64,000 bases of DNA from Arabidopsis thaliana (GCF_000001735.4 NC_003070.9:21065971-21129970); one strand, 5' to 3'. Positions 13,052-26,755 are shown, numbered from the stretch's first letter. Notes: generated from the sequence alone by a model not told the origin. Program-made: numbers and translations.

Positions 13052-14198
13052 TTAACGCATCGCAGCACTACTCCTCGAGATATTGACACGTGGTCTTTTG
13101 TTGCCCTTTGGATTATTGTTACAGTCATAGCTCACGCCATCTCCACCAACCATATCCGTGAACATTCGTTGCAAGTCTTCCAAGCTCTCTCCCTATTCAT
13201 CAAAACCGAACCAAACCGGTTCGTTAAAACTAATATCCAAAAGGACCAAAACTAATCTAAAAATGTACATAACCAGAAGATTATTTCCTGGTTCATGTTG
13301 GTTTACACATTGTTGAGCAAATCTTTCTTCAACTAATCGTGGACGCCAAAATTGAATTTACCAAACAATTCTAACCGGTCAAAATCCAAATCATATATAC
13401 AAATTGACTAAACAATTATAACCGGTAAACAGAACAGGGCATACCGCGTCTTTGACATTGTTCATCATTGAGATCATCTCTTGCATGAAATCACAGAAGT
13501 CCTAAATCACAACAATTGGGTCAAATTCAGAAACTTAAATATGAGATGAAGAAAATAGTAAATTCGTAAATTAAATTTGAGCTGTTAATAAAATATATCA
13601 TCAATATTGCCAAGTTTTTGCAAATCACTAAACGACGTCGTGATTAAGCTCTCCTAAAGCTAAAAAATCAAAGAAATGTGTTACGAACATCGTCATCATC
13701 TTCATGAGGATCATATAGTCCAACATCGTACATTGACCTCTTATTCTCATCATTCAAAACTGTAAGAAAAAAAAAAAACAGATCATGAACAGTTTCGTTA
13801 TTGTTACGTGAGACGGACGTTAAAAAAAAGAACGACAATAATTAACGGACGTTAATAAGAAGATATTTTTGAAAACAAAATGTGAAATTACCAGAATAGG
13901 CTTCCTGGATTTGTTGAAACCGACGTTTAGCTTCTCCGGCGACTCCAGGATTTCGAGCATATCTATCCGGATGCCATTTCTTCACCAAAAACACCAAAAT
14001 TCTCAGATTTACAACAAAAATTCTCCGATCAAAGACAAAAAAAATCTGACGGCGATTGAATAGAGTCATTCAGAGAGTAAGTACCATAGCTAGCTTACGA
14101 TAAGCAGTGCGGATATCGGAAACAGAGGCATCTTTACGAATCCCGAGAATGGTGTAGTAGCTAGATCTGACGTTAGATCCTCCACCTTCGCACGCCAT
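13052..14198 (-). CDS. Small J-domain (DnaJ/HSP40) protein
   Basis: This is a 156-residue J-protein, a co-chaperone that stimulates HSP70 ATPase activity. Exons read 14198-14085, 13979-13892, 13759-13689, 13501-13445 and 13192-13052. The J domain begins near residue 13 (SYYTILGI), and the essential HPD motif is intact at residues 41-43 ([11 protein letters not shown]). An acidic EDDDDD stretch follows, then a short C-terminal region with no Gly/Phe-rich or zinc-finger module, so it is a type III J-protein. No signal or transit peptide is obvious, which suggests cytosol or nucleus. An AGGCCCA site-II-like element lies at 14515-14521 upstream. Confidence 0.92.
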
Positions 14199-16560
14199 TT
14201 TCGAAACTGATGGCTCCTCCGTCTCCGTCGCACTACGAATTCAAAGATTTGAAGTGTTTCTCTGTTCTCAGACGTTAATGTCACAGCATCGGAAATTTGT
14301 AAATCGTAAGAAGAAAAATATTCAGAGAGTTGAGAGAGGGAATGGTTTTTGTGGATGGAGAAGAGAATGAAACAAAAATATCTTTGTAGGAGAGAGATGG
14401 AAGGAAACTTCGAGAGAGGGTTTGATATTTTTTTTTCAATTTAAGATATTTTATGATATTACATGTCACATGTTCGTTTGATTTATTGTTAGTGGGTGTG
14501 TGAGAGACTTTTTAAGGCCCATTGAAGCCCAAATCTAAGATTAATTTCTGGGTTTTTTTTTTTTCTCAAATTAATTTCTGGTTTATTAGTAGTGTAAAGT
14601 TACAAAAAGTTTATGAAGTAACGCGATAACTCAAATTAGTTATACATTGTGGATGCAATAGCCAAATAAACGAAAGTGAAAATGAAATGTTTGAAAGGCT
14701 AATTTTTAAATTGTAGATGATTTATACGTCAACTTCACATATGACTATTTTATATATAAACTAAATATTAACAAGTCGTTTGAGACGTAAAATGCGTTGA
14801 TTAGGCTAAAAAGATAGACGTAGAATGCGTTGACTAGGCTGAAAAGATATGCCGCTATATTTGTTTGGACATTCTATTTTATGTTCGCATTTGGTTCGGA
14901 TTTATTTGGATTCAAATAATTCAGAGAGGAGAGTTTATTATTCATTCGGATTTCATGACTATTTCGTTCGATTTCGGTTCAGATAAGTATCAGATATAGA
15001 ACAGTTTCAGATCGATTTAATGGAAAAATAATTAAAAATTATTCAATTTAAATAAAAATTTAGTTTAATCTTACTAAATTTTGTAATTATATGTATCATT
15101 TTATTAAATATAACTAAAAGTTTTTGGCTATCTAGGTTTATTTTTGATATTTGTTATAAAATTCGCAAAAAATGACATGCTTTTGCTGGTTATGACATGA
15201 TCATGTATAAGCTGGAAATCATTCAACTTCTTATTTTGGTTTGAAAAATGTAAATTGTAGGGCAACCAACAAATCATGTGCAACCTTTAAAGCCGTTGAT
15301 TTGATAATAATATGAAATAAGATGTCCATTTTCAGAGTTGCAACAACATTGAAAAAAATTAAACAATAATAAGATGGAAAAAAAACTCACATAATTCTCA
15401 GAAGTGAATTTAAAACGTGTAAACAGATTCTCTATCAAACTTGTTTTCAGAGGATAAATGCACTTTCTTAAGATTGCCTAAACTCTCGATAGATATAACG
15501 AATAGATACCTTGAGATATCACTTATATCCAAAAAGGTTGTTGTTATACAAAAGTTCTTAAAGAAATCAACCTATTAAGAAAATAAAGGTTAGGGGTTCT
15601 ACCGGATTTCTTTCTTTTCATTTCTTCCAATTTCGTTTTTCTCCTAACACATAGTTGGTCTCTGTATTGTAGCGTGAACTGGCAACATAGATATTGTGTT
15701 CATAGCATCGGATTTACTTCTTTGTTAACTGATCACCACTACACTCCCAACCCCCTCGTCAAAATCAGTATATGAATGATCAAACTCTAGCCTATAACAA
15801 TACGGATATTTTGATGTTGATTTCATGGAAAAGTTGTATGTATGAAAGAGTGTCATCAACTACATAGCATTGAGCCAGTTTTCTCTAGTGGCGACTACTC
15901 TATCTCCCACCGCTGTAATATATAGGATATATCAGTTAGAGCAATTTTTTTTATAGTTTTGTATATTCTCGGCTGACTATATAATCTAAACAAGATCTCG
16001 CGAGAGTATATTAGCTCATCTCTACCACTATCACTATCACTGTCACTATCACTATTACTATCACTATCAACTATAACTTTAAATATCTATGTCTAATCAA
16101 ACTACATATATATGTAGATCCATGCATTTCTAAGTTTGAATTGTTTCTATGCCAAAAAAAAAAAAAAAAATTGGTTAATGTTTGACAAAACGACTGTTCA
16201 CAGCCTCTCTATGGTAGTTGAACATATACCATATACTTTTTGTTTAGATAAAACATATGTAATAACAAATTTAGGTAAACCTACTCTTGATCTTAGCTAG
16301 GTTTGAGCAAAGCATTTCATTTCAACAACGTACAATAATACAATCACGAAATGAAATGACACTCGCATTTGGGCCTTCCGCTTTTTACCTGTAGGCCTTT
16401 AGCCTTAGCCCGTTAAGGGCTTTGCTAAATATTGTAAAATACAAAAGTACCCTCAAAGATTAGATCGATTTTCATTTGAAACCTAGATAAACGGAGTCAA
16501 CAGACGGAGTTTTGCCGTTAAGAGGGAAGACACAGTCCTCTCACAACTCTTCCACTTCTC
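14199..16560. other. Intergenic region with a hexanucleotide microsatellite
   Basis: No gene is visible. The left part is the promoter of the J-protein gene and the right part that of the exonuclease gene. Around 14880-15010 there is TTCGGATTT-type low-complexity sequence. A CACTAT microsatellite sits at 16026-16070 and a run of 18 A lies near 16153. Confidence 0.6.
16026..16070. repeat. CACTAT hexanucleotide microsatellite
   Basis: About seven and a half tandem copies of CACTAT can be read, with substitutions in two of them. It lies in intergenic DNA roughly 820 bp before the next start codon. Confidence 0.85.
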
Positions 16561-16892
16561 TCTTTCCTACAAATTTCTCGTTCCTCCGACCTCTCTCGCC
16601 GGTAAGTCAATTTTCCGGTGAGAAAATGATTAAATCTTCCTGAAATGTATAATAAAATCCTCTTTGTGCCATACACTTGTGTTTTTAGTAACTGCTTTAT
16701 CCCAAAAACTCTGGAATTTTGACTTTCATAGCTCATTCACTCATTTTTGTTTTTATCTGAATTTGGTTCAAAGTTTCGTTTTTTATTAGCAGAAGTCATC
16801 TCTAACTACTTAATTTGGTGAAGATGATCTTTTTCTTACTTTAACATGTTTATCTTTGTACAAACAGGAAATTGTGTAGCATTTGTCTATAA

Positions 16893-19594
16893 ATGGGTTT
16901 GGATTCTAAAGAAGCTGATTTGGAGGTAATAAGAGATGAGAAATCTGAAGCAAACACTGTGTGTTTACATGCGTTTTCAGATTTAACCTATGTGTCTCCT
17001 GTTGTGTTCTTATACCTACTCAAAGAATGCTATAAACATGGTAAATCCTTGCTTTACTTCTTTTTCAAGTTCTCAATTTGTTTTCTAGTTTAAGTAAATG
17101 AATGGGTATTTCAGGTAGCTTGAAGGCAACAAAAAAGTTCCAAGCTTTACAGTATCAAGTTCATCGAGTTCTAGCTAATAAACCTCAACCAGGACCTGCT
17201 ACTTTCATTATTAATTGTCTCACTTTACTTCCTTTATTTGGGGTATATGGTGAAGGCTTTAGTCATTTAGTTATATCAGCTCTTCGCCGCTTCTTTAAAA
17301 CAGTATCTGAACCAACTAGTGAAGAAGATATTTGTTTGGCGAGAAAGCTAGCTGCTCAGTTCTTCCTTGCTACTGTTGGTGGATCTTTAACTTATGATGA
17401 GAAGGTTATGGTGCATACTCTTAGAGTGTTTGATGTGAGGTTAACTAGTATCGATGAAGCCTTGTCTATCTCGGAAGTTTGGCAGAGATATGGGTTTGCT
17501 TGTGGAAATGCGTTTCTGGAACAATACATTTCTGACTTGATCAAGTCGAAATCTTTCATGACGGCTGTGACTCTGTTAGAGCATTTCTCTTTCCGTTTCC
17601 CTGGAGAAACTTTTCTTCAACAAATGGTTGAGGATAAAAATTTCCAAGCTGCAGAGAGATGGGCTACCTTCATGGGAAGGCCAAGTTTATGCATTCTTGT
17701 TCAAGAGTATGGCTCAAGGAATATGCTAAAGCAGGCCTATAATATCATAAATAAGAACTATCTACAGCATGACTTTCCCGAATTGTATCACAAGTGTAAA
17801 GAAAGGTTGTTGCAGTCTCTATTGCTTCTCATTTGTAAACAGTGTACAGCAGGGTACATATACAAAATTAACACTAAACGATGACCTTTTCCCAATTGAT
17901 TGGCAGTGCTCTGAAGGTTCTAGCAGAAAAAGCATGTTGGGATGTTGCTGAAATTAAGACAAAAGGTGATAGACAGCTTCTGAAGTATCTGGTAAGCACT
18001 TGTTGTACATATAATCAATGTCTAAAGACATTTTTCATTTTCCTAGGTTGATATTTTCTGTATCACCGTCTGTTTTGCTGAAATTTTGGTTTGGTTTTAA
18101 GGTATACTTGGCAGTGGAAGCTGGATACTTGGAGAAGGTTGATGAACTGTGCGATCGATATTCACTTCAAGGGCTGCCAAAAGCACGAGGTATATATTGC
18201 TGCACGGAACCATGCCTAGTGTTTCAAAACTATACGACGCTTACAGTGGTATTCTTTATTTTGTTCAGAGGCTGAGGTTGCTTTTGTTGAAAAAAGCTTT
18301 CTGCGTCTCAACGATCTAGCTGTAGAAGATGTAGTTTGGGTTGATGAAGTCAACGAGTTGAGAAAAGCAACTTCTTTTCTTGAAGGATGTAGAGTTGTGG
18401 GTATTGACTGTGAATGGAAACCTAATTATATTAAAGGCAGTAAACAGAACAAGGTAACAACTCGTAGTCTCTTCTCATTCCTTACATGCCATAGTATTCT
18501 TACCGTTGTTGTTCTTGTTTTCAGGTTTCAATCATGCAAATTGGATCTGATACCAAAATTTTCATATTGGACTTGATAAAGCTTTACAATGACGCCTCTG
18601 AAATTCTGGACAACTGCCTTAGTCACATTTTGCAATCGAAGAGTACATTAAAGCTCGGTATATATGAAATCTATCTTCTTCTTTTTTTTGCCTGCCTTAT
18701 TAAGAGTCTCTCTGACTGAGGATTACCCTGATCATAAATTATCCTCAGGTTACAATTTTCAATGTGACATCAAGCAGTTGGCGCTTTCATATGGGGATTT
18801 GAAATGTTTCGAGCGATACGACATGTTGCTAGACATTCAAAATGTTTTTAATGAACCATTTGGTGGTTTAGCAGGACTAACGAAGGTGAGCTCTTCTTTT
18901 GTGACTAGCTCTTAATATTACATCCGAGTCACACCATTTCAATAGGAATATCTTAACATCATTTCTTGTTCGATCTCTTTGTTCTGTATCAGAAAATATT
19001 GGGAGTGTCTTTGAACAAAACAAGACGCAATAGCGACTGGGAACAAAGGCCTTTGAGCCAGAATCAGGTATATAATCGTATTCATTATCTGTTTACCTAG
19101 AACCTCGAGAAAAAAACTGTTGGAGAACGTAATTGTTGAATCTGATATTTAACTGAATTGTGCAGCTTGAGTATGCTGCTCTTGATGCTGCAGTGTTGAT
19201 TCACATATTTCGCCATGTTCGCGATCATCCTCCACATGACAGTAGTTCAGAGACAACCCAGTGGAAATCTCACATTGTAAGTACCTCTTATAAAAGCCCT
19301 TATCTTTCATCTGATAATTCAAGACGATAAATCTTTAGGCTTCAAAGCGTACTTAGAAATATGAGTTTGACAATATCTTAACCAGTGGACCATTTTTGGG
19401 GTGATATGTGATTTGAGTGGCCTTTGGTCTGAATGTTAGAAGTGAACTTGGAATCTAACATGAGAGTATTTGTGCAGGTCTCTCACATGGAGAGCCCAAA
19501 GAAGTTGAAGAAGAAGACGCCTAAGAGCAATCCCACGCAAACATCAGCCTCGACATTTAACAAGCCATCAGACAATTGGAACAAATGGAGCTAG
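16893..19594 (+). CDS. DEDD-family 3'-5' exonuclease, MUT-7/EXD-like
   Basis: The gene encodes 589 residues in ten coding exons: 16893-17040, 17115-17805, 17907-17991, 18102-18189, 18269-18453, 18525-18657, 18749-18885, 18993-19067, 19166-19276 and 19478-19594. A 5' untranslated intron runs 16602-16867. The N-terminal half is helical and resembles the MUT-7 N-terminal region. The C-terminal half is an RNase D-like exonuclease with all three Exo motifs intact: DCEW (D384, E386), NFQCD (N446, D450) and YAALD (Y517, D521), so metal-dependent hydrolysis is expected. The tail is lysine-rich (KKLKKKTPKS), perhaps nuclear or RNA-binding. Animal MUT-7 acts in small-RNA pathways; that role in plants is inference only. 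Confidence 0.92.
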
Positions 19595-19751
19595 TGTAAA
19601 TATTTGCTCAAACTCTAAAATATTTAGGATTTATGTAGGGATTTGCGTTGAAAAGATGAAAAAGAAATATTTGTTTCAGAGTAACAAAAAAAGAAATCTT
19701 AATGAGGGGGAATCTCATTTACATAATCTTGTATGATCTGTGAAAGTATCT

Positions 19752-20489
19752 TCACAGGATCAGTGGTACAAACCCGAGAACTAGTACAATGAACAGTCCA
19801 GGCAGCTTTTTCCCTGCCTTGCCGAAATAGAGTCCTTGAGCATAGTCTCCCACATTGAAGTTTCCTGTATATTCAAACTCAAGTCAAGTTTATGTTTCAT
19901 GGTTATGTGTAAAGATGAAAAGTTAGGGGGTATTTCATGGTTACAAACCTCGTGTGAAAGAGGAGCTGCAGCCACCACGGAGGGCGTTCCTTACATCTCT
20001 CGGGGTAGCACGATTGTAAAACACGAAATCAGACATGACACTATTAATGCATGTAAGCACAAGTTCTGTTTCTGCAGAACAAGGACCGTTGCAGAATCTG
20101 TCTGTTTCCTCAGGTGGAACCTTGAATTCACCTTGTTGGTTTAGTCTGAACGCCTCATTACATCCTCTGTAGAGCTGCAAAAAATCAAGAAAAGAAACTA
20201 TTGTCAAAAAGTGTTTTCCTTTTACTTAAGGGGTTTCGACATCGATCATACTAACCAGATTATTGTTAAAACAGAACGCGGCTCTCTGAACCAAAATCCC
20301 CGCGCCCCCGATGATACCACCAGCCTGCGCATTTACTGCATCAACAATCTCAAACCAAATAAACTTAATGAGTGTTTGAACAAAGAGAATCTAAGACTTG
20401 GAAAACCAAAGTGCACCTGAATGTCTCTGACTATCAAAGAGCAACACTGCATAGAGTAGCCAAAGTCTTGACACCTTTGGAACATTCAT
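19752..20489 (-). CDS. Small secreted cysteine-containing protein, possibly GPI-anchored
   Basis: Exons 20489-20417, 20335-20256, 20174-19949 and 19864-19752 give 163 residues. The N-terminus is hydrophobic (RLWLLYAVLLF), consistent with a signal peptide. The middle has several cysteines (RGCNEAF, FCNGPC, LTCIN, GGCSS) likely to form disulfides. The C-terminus is a hydrophobic tail (LFIVLVLGFVPLIL) after a lysine pair, as in GPI-anchored proteins or a single membrane anchor. I believe this is a plant-specific family of unknown function. The 3' end converges on the exonuclease gene with only 157 bp between the stops. Confidence 0.85.
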
Positions 20490-20874
20490 GGCTTAGGGAG
20501 AGAAATAAGCAGAGAGAGATTGATTGTTGAATCGATTTGAATTTGGGTTTATGTAGGGCACACGTTAATATAAAGTGAGAATATGTTCAAAAAAGTTGGT
20601 GGTCTAACTTGGGAATAATGTTCAATGAAACATAAGCAGTTGACAAAAATGTGGACAAGAGAAATGAATAAGTTTGGAAATGCAAGCCACCAAACTTATG
20701 TTCCACACAGAAAACAACAAAAAGAACAAATATGAGAAAAAAGTGTTCTCAAGTCTTCTAAGGGAAGGATGTGACATCGTCAATCACAAATCTTTTAGCT
20801 CGAAATAGACAAATTGTACGGAAAATCTTCTTGGGTTTGGTTTGAAAATATGATAAAAGACTTGACGTCTGTCT

Positions 20875-22508
20875 TTAGTTGATGTACTGAGAGAGCCATT
20901 TGAATCCCTCGCCATAACCCATTTTACGGACAATGCTGCACATGAAGACCTCAAGTGGGCGAACACCAGAGTCTCCGAGCGTCACTTTGCCCTTACCGGT
21001 GGTGAAGTTAGTGAGACCCAAGTGATACCTCAGTTCGTCTTCAGAAGCTGCATAAGGGATATCAATCTTGTTCCCAAGAATCAGAAACGGGACAGTTGCA
21101 AGGGCTTCATCCGAGAGAAGAGCATCAAGCTCTCTTTTTGACTCTGCAAATCTTTCTTTGTCATAAGCATCCACAAGGTAGACAACAGCATCAACCTTTA
21201 TACAACAAAAAAAAAAAGAGTTTCTATCAGCAAAGAGAATACATTTGATTAAAGACAATACTAGATCCTAACATGCTAACAAAACAATTAGATCCACGCA
21301 AACATACTTCTAGTTCGCTCTACACTACTCATAGCCATATTTTATATCACTGATATGAAAATATTCCAGTTTGATAACACCATAAACTCTAGGTCAATAC
21401 GATAAACAACTCTGGTACGATATACATTGGCTCAATGCCTACAATCATATCAGATACATTCTAATGTCACCAGAGAAATAAAATTACCAAGAAGTTCGTC
21501 CCCAACATAATTCATAGGTCCAAAACATAACTCCACTAACTGGCTAGAACTAAGGTAAAAATTACTAAAACTTTCTTCATAAAATTGGTAATTTGTACCA
21601 TTGAAACATCATCTTGAAGCAAATTCATGCGTAATTAGATTGTGATGGAAAAAAAGAAACTTCCATCAAAACTTCTATTAGCATGACAAGTGCCATCTAC
21701 AATCATTAAAGGTCTAAAATTTAAGAATATTTGCAACAGAAACAAACAACAAATGTTATGGTTTTAGTTTTAGCTACTAAACAAACACCTTCAAGTAAAA
21801 GAAAAGAGTTCGATGAATCCTATAAGGGTAAGTGAACATTTATACAAAGATTCAAGCATTGGTTTTCGATTTGCATCTTCTAATAGGATTATGATCTAAT
21901 AAAGAAACTCCCATCTAAGCTTCTATCAGCAATGCCAACAACAAATCATTAAAAGTCTAAACTTTAAGAATACTTGGAGTTAAAACAAGGAACAAATATA
22001 TAGCTCGATGAATCCGATAAAACACCGCGCTTTTTCGATATTCATCTTCCAAAAGGATTACTAAAAGGAGAATGTAGAAAGAGAGATTTAACCTTGGCAT
22101 AGTAATCTTTCCAAACCCTACGAGCAATCTGATGACCACCCAAATCAAAAGCCTTGAACTTGATTTTTCCAATGCTAAGTTCTTCAGACGTTGGATGTTG
22201 CGTCGGCTGATGCTGAACTAATCTCTAATCAAACACCACCAACACCAAATTCACACAAACACAGACAAAAAATGTCAGATCTCAATTTTTACAAATAATT
22301 TCTCATCAAAAGCAATGCATAGAAGGCATGAATCGATAGATCTACCAAAAAAATGAGAATTCGAAGAAACTAATCAAACCTCGTCTTTGAGCATGTGAAG
22401 TAATGTAGTTTTGCCAGCATTATCGAGACCGAGAAACAAGATCTTTGCTTCTTTTTGCCATAACCCTAACGAAGCTAAGATTCCGTAGAACCAATCGAAC
22501 AAGAACAT
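20875..22508 (-). CDS. SAR1B: SAR1-type small GTPase (COPII coat assembly)
   Basis: SAR1 is the GTPase that starts COPII coat assembly at ER exit sites. Three exons (22508-22380, 22224-22093, 21195-20875) give 193 residues, the normal length. The amphipathic N-terminal helix ([10 protein letters not shown]) replaces the myristoylation found in ARF proteins. The P-loop GLDNAGKTT is at residues 27-35, switch I HPTSEE follows, DLGGH is at 70-74 (His replaces the Ras Gln, as is normal for SAR1), and NKID is at 129-132. The last residues SQYIN are typical of plant SAR1. Intron 2 is long for this genome, about 900 bp. The match to Arabidopsis SAR1B is by memory of the sequence. Confidence 0.95.
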
Positions 22509-24088
22509 GGTTTCGTGATTTCGTCTTCTTCTTCTTCACTGATCTCGATCTTCTTCGTTTCGATTCGAAACGCGAATGTGAAATTGCCTAAACGAAAATA
22601 AATTATATTAGGAACCACACGTGGCCGATGATCGAGCTGGTGTAGTGACGTGGCGTCATATGAGTGGAAGGTTGATGTCATTGAAAGCCAACCTGGACCA
22701 TCAGATCTACTAATTTATTAACCAGCGGCTGTGATAATTTTATGTTTTCTGACATTTTTAAAATAAGCTAATATCTAGCCTATTCGGTTTATATGCTTAA
22801 ACCGATCCATGATTTCATTCGGTTACTGATTTCGTTTGCTTTGCAACTCCCAAACCGATAATTTTAAGGCAATTCTAAAAGTAAGACATATCACGTTTTA
22901 TTTTAGTTTCAAAAATATTATTTATAAATATTTTTTCCAGTAATAACACATTGAATTTTTAGGTTTGGGAATTTTTGCATTTTTTCCCCCACCAATTTTT
23001 GAGATGTTTTAGTTGAATATGGTTGGCAAACATGCATAACTAAAAAAATAACAACGGATTTAACATTTTTTTTAGTTCTTTTGGTTTTCAGCTCATAATT
23101 TATTATGTCTAAAAAACAATACCAAAAGTTTGGAATTTACAATTATAACGGATTTGCAACAAAAAAATTTGACAAGCCAAAACAGATTTGTGAAAAGTTT
23201 ATGAAACAATGGGAGTGTTAAAAGTGGCTTCACTATTAATTTGAATTTCTGATCTTATCATGACTATTTCTGTTTCAAAATATAGGATGTTTTTAGAGTG
23301 TTTGTTTTGTTTCAAAATATATAATGTTTGACAACTTTCTATGCAACTTTAAATATATTGGATATTTTATGACTGTATTTTGCAGTATTTTTTATATTTG
23401 GTTGAGTTTTAAAATAAAATATTAAATGATAGTATGAATATAAAAAAAATTCTTACAATGTGTTATTCTAAAACAGGTTGCAAACTTCATAAATATTATT
23501 CCATGTGTTTAAAATAACATTTATATTTACTATTTAAATTCTTTCAAGTTTGCAACCTGTTATCTATCTATCAAGCAACTTAACTTAGTGGATGAATAAA
23601 ATACATTTTAATATCAATATTTTACACCAGCTATAGTCTATACAATAGTAAATATATCCATCCAACATTTACTACTTGAGAATGTCAGTAGACATACTTA
23701 AAACTTAAAAGTACCAATTAGCTATTAGGATATGTAATCATGGCTTGACGATCCAGTCTTGAGCTGAACTTGCAAAAGATTGTTGGTTGAGACTTTGGAG
23801 AGAATGAAATATACTTACGTGATGATGCACTGTCATGGAATTTTATTAAGCTTACGTTTTGTCTCCATTAGTTCCATTATTTCCTTTTTACTAATTGTGA
23901 ATTGGTAAAGAGAAGGAGAAAGTCAGGATTTTCTCAAAGTCTAAAACAAAGTTACCACAACCATTTCACCATAATAATAGCTAAAAAGTTCTACATTCCA
24001 ACCAAACTAGAGCTAAAGAATTCCTTTTAAAAGAAAAGTTTAAAAGAACAATTAAGACTCTGAAAACTTTTTAATCCTCCACCTTTGC
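22509..24088. other. Intergenic region between SAR1B and calreticulin
   Basis: The left 150 bp is the SAR1B 5' untranslated region and promoter. The rest holds no gene. A perfect 16-bp inverted repeat with a 58-bp loop lies at 23472-23561, and GTTTCAAAATATA recurs near 23271 and 23308, suggesting an old transposon remnant. The right end is the calreticulin 3' untranslated region. Confidence 0.6.
23472..23561. repeat. Perfect 16-bp inverted repeat with 58-bp loop
   Basis: AACAGGTTGCAAACTT at 23472-23487 is the exact reverse complement of 23546-23561. No target duplication is evident beyond the arms. It could be a fold-back element core. Confidence 0.7.
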
Positions 24089-26660
24089 TTAGAGCTCGTC
24101 CTGTAATCAAATCATAATCACAGAGTTAGTCATACAGCCCAATGTTTGCATATATTTTTGGAGTTTATGTTGAAAAGAGGTTAGACACATACATGGGCGG
24201 CATCGGTTTCCTCGGCTTCCTTGGTTTCCTCGGCCTCCTTGGTTTCCTCAGACTTTGATTCATTGTCTGAGTCATCTCCTTCATTGTCATCATCTTCTGC
24301 TTCTTCCTCAGCCTGTAGGATAAAACAAATTTATATATCAGAGCCTTGACAGAAACAGAGTTTAATTATATACATTGTAAAACCCCAGAGATTCTTACGT
24401 CGGATTCAGCAGGAGCATCCTTTGATTCCTGGTAAAACAAAGAAACATACAACAAGTTGTTGATTACTACTTGACTTATTTGCAATTAGACTAGATTTTT
24501 GGGTGGAGGATGGTTATTACCTCTTCCTCTCTCTTCTTCTCAGCTTCGTCAAATGCTGCTTTCTCCGCCTGTAAAACCAGACTGGATCATTAGCTATGAC
24601 TCATTAACCACGATAAACCAAGCAAAGAGCAACGATTGATAAACTTACATCCTTGTGCTTTCCCCAGGTTTCCTCGGCCAACTTCTTAGCGTACTCTGGG
24701 TCATCGCTGACCAAGACATTGTCGAACAAGGAACCAGATTTCACCTACCAAAACAATCATGTGTTTAGTTTCAAACATATACCATTATGAAAGACAAAAA
24801 TGTTTCAGTGATAAGATATTCTTATTACCTGCCACAACTCAACTCCAACATACTTCAATTTGGGGAAGACATAGAGTTCTGGGTCATCCTTGAATTCTGT
24901 GTCAAATTGATATACTTAGACTTACTACTTATCAGATATTATCTCAGGGAAACAAAAATCTTACAATAAATACTACTGTTACATCCATAACTATCAGAAT
25001 CTCAAACTCTATTTCAGGTGAATATAAATACGGATTCCTAAATTACCAGGGTTGTCGATCATTGGAGCCTTCCACTTGCCCTTGTAAGCGGGGTTCTTAA
25101 TTTTCTACAGAACAATACAACAACCGTGAGAGGAATGAAGATAAAATGACCATCTTAAATACTCTGTTCAAGAGCAAAACCAACAAACCTTGGGCTTCCA
25201 TTCACCATTGTACTCGGGGTTGGGAATGGTAGGGGCAGTCCACTCACCATCTTCTTCATCATCCCAGTCCTCAGGCTATAAACAAAGGATCAAAATCAAA
25301 ACCTCGAGACGATAAATCAGATTTGGTTTTGCATCAATGCAAGAAAAAAATTCAAACCTTCTTTGCGTCAGTGTCTGGAATCTCCTTTGGGATGTCATCA
25401 TATCCCGCTGGCTTAGTGTCTTCTGGATCTGGAATGTACTCTTTGTCATCCCAGTCCTCAGGCTTCTTAGCACTTGGATCCTTAATCTTCTTTGCTGGGA
25501 GAAGATCCCAGTCAGAGTAAAGGCTACCAGTTTGCTTCTCAACATTATCAATCAAAATACTGTAAGTAGCATCTGGACGGAGGACGAAGGTGTACACGTG
25601 AGTAAGCTGATCAGTCTCACATGGGACCTCCTTCTTGATCAAATGGTTGGTTCCATTGTAAGTAAGGATAGCATGTACTTTCTTAGTGCTGTAGCCACAA
25701 ATATCTGGCCCAAACATAATGCTGCAGATAAAAAAAGAAAGATAAGCCTGGTGTTTGAATGTTTGAAGTTTGATATGAAAGTAACCGAAAAACACACCTG
25801 TAAGGAGTGTCTCCTCCGAATTTCGTCTGGTCAACATCATCACTTAGCAACTTCATGTAGCCACCACCACAGTCAAGCTTCTGCTCATGCTTGACAGAGA
25901 ATTGGAAGACTAAGGTCTTATCCTTGTTGCTAAACTCAGGGAATTCAGCTGATATAGCGTAGAATCTGTAGTCCTCGCTAGTTTGGATACCTGCAAGAGA
26001 GTTATAATTGACATGAGAATATGAATCAGTGAATCAACATCATCACTGGTCATGAAACATACCTTTATCGTTAGCATCACCAGACCAATTTCCAGCTGTG
26101 TGTTTCCATTCCCCAGCAGTATTATCATCTTTCTTCCAGTCAGATTTTACCCATCTCTTCTCCCATCCATCTTTAGAACATGGATACAACAAAGGACACA
26201 GAACAATAGATATATCAGACGAGAAATCGGAATTCAAAACTTCTCACAGGTACGATTGCAAATGATATGGATTCAAAGGCTTGATCATTCGATAAGCAAT
26301 CATACTAGTATCAAGCACGTAAAAAATTTCGTAATTACACGAACGCCAACACAATCTAGCGGCCATTGCTTGATCGTCATCGATCAGAATTTCGAAATCG
26401 AAGAATCAAAGTAAATCCAGAATCGAAAAATTCTATAGATCTATAACAATCATAACGATATCAAGAAAATTTCATCGAATTGATCACAAATGGAATCATA
26501 AAACAATGCATCGATCAAATTGAAACTAAGAATCTAGATAAGAGATTGAGAGAGAAATGTAGATACCTTCGAATTTCTCCTCGAAGATAACTTCAGCAGA
26601 GACGATCACCACGAGAGCGAAAAGAATCAAAGAGATGAATTTAGGGTTTAGTTTCGCCAT
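24089..26660 (-). CDS. CRT1: Calreticulin-1, ER lectin chaperone
   Basis: Calreticulin is a calcium-binding lectin chaperone of the ER lumen that folds glycoproteins. Twelve exons (26660-26567, 26170-26063, 25990-25798, 25721-25358, 25275-25189, 25104-25047, 24896-24829, 24744-24649, 24568-24521, 24428-24399, 24312-24193, 24100-24089) give 425 residues. A signal peptide covers about residues 1-22. The lectin domain has the paired cysteines (DCGGGY, DICGY). The P-domain shows three PEDWDD/DIPKEI-type repeats followed by GEW and GKW repeats. The acidic tail ends in HDEL, split between the last two exons. The upstream region has two TGACGTGG elements. A decayed second copy lies in inverted orientation at 42021-44610. 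Confidence 0.97.
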
Positions 26661-26747
26661 TGCTAAAAACTCAGATCGGAGCTTCACACGAAAACAAAAG
26701 AGTTTTTGAAAATATATACCGAGAGTAGTTGCAAGTGAAGTGGTAGC

Positions 26748-26755
26748 TGACGTGG
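26748..26755 (-). promoter_or_regulatory. TGACGTGG element upstream of calreticulin (UPRE-like)
   Basis: TGACGTGG, the core of plant unfolded-protein-response elements bound by ER-stress bZIP factors, lies 88 bp upstream of the calreticulin ATG. A CCACG and a CCAAT box lie close by (26780-26800). ER-stress induction of calreticulin is well known; use of this particular site is inference. Confidence 0.6.

Noticed and set aside
25337-25894. Long plus-strand frame across calreticulin exons 3-4
   Set aside because: It crosses real exon-intron borders of calreticulin on the other strand and has no family features.
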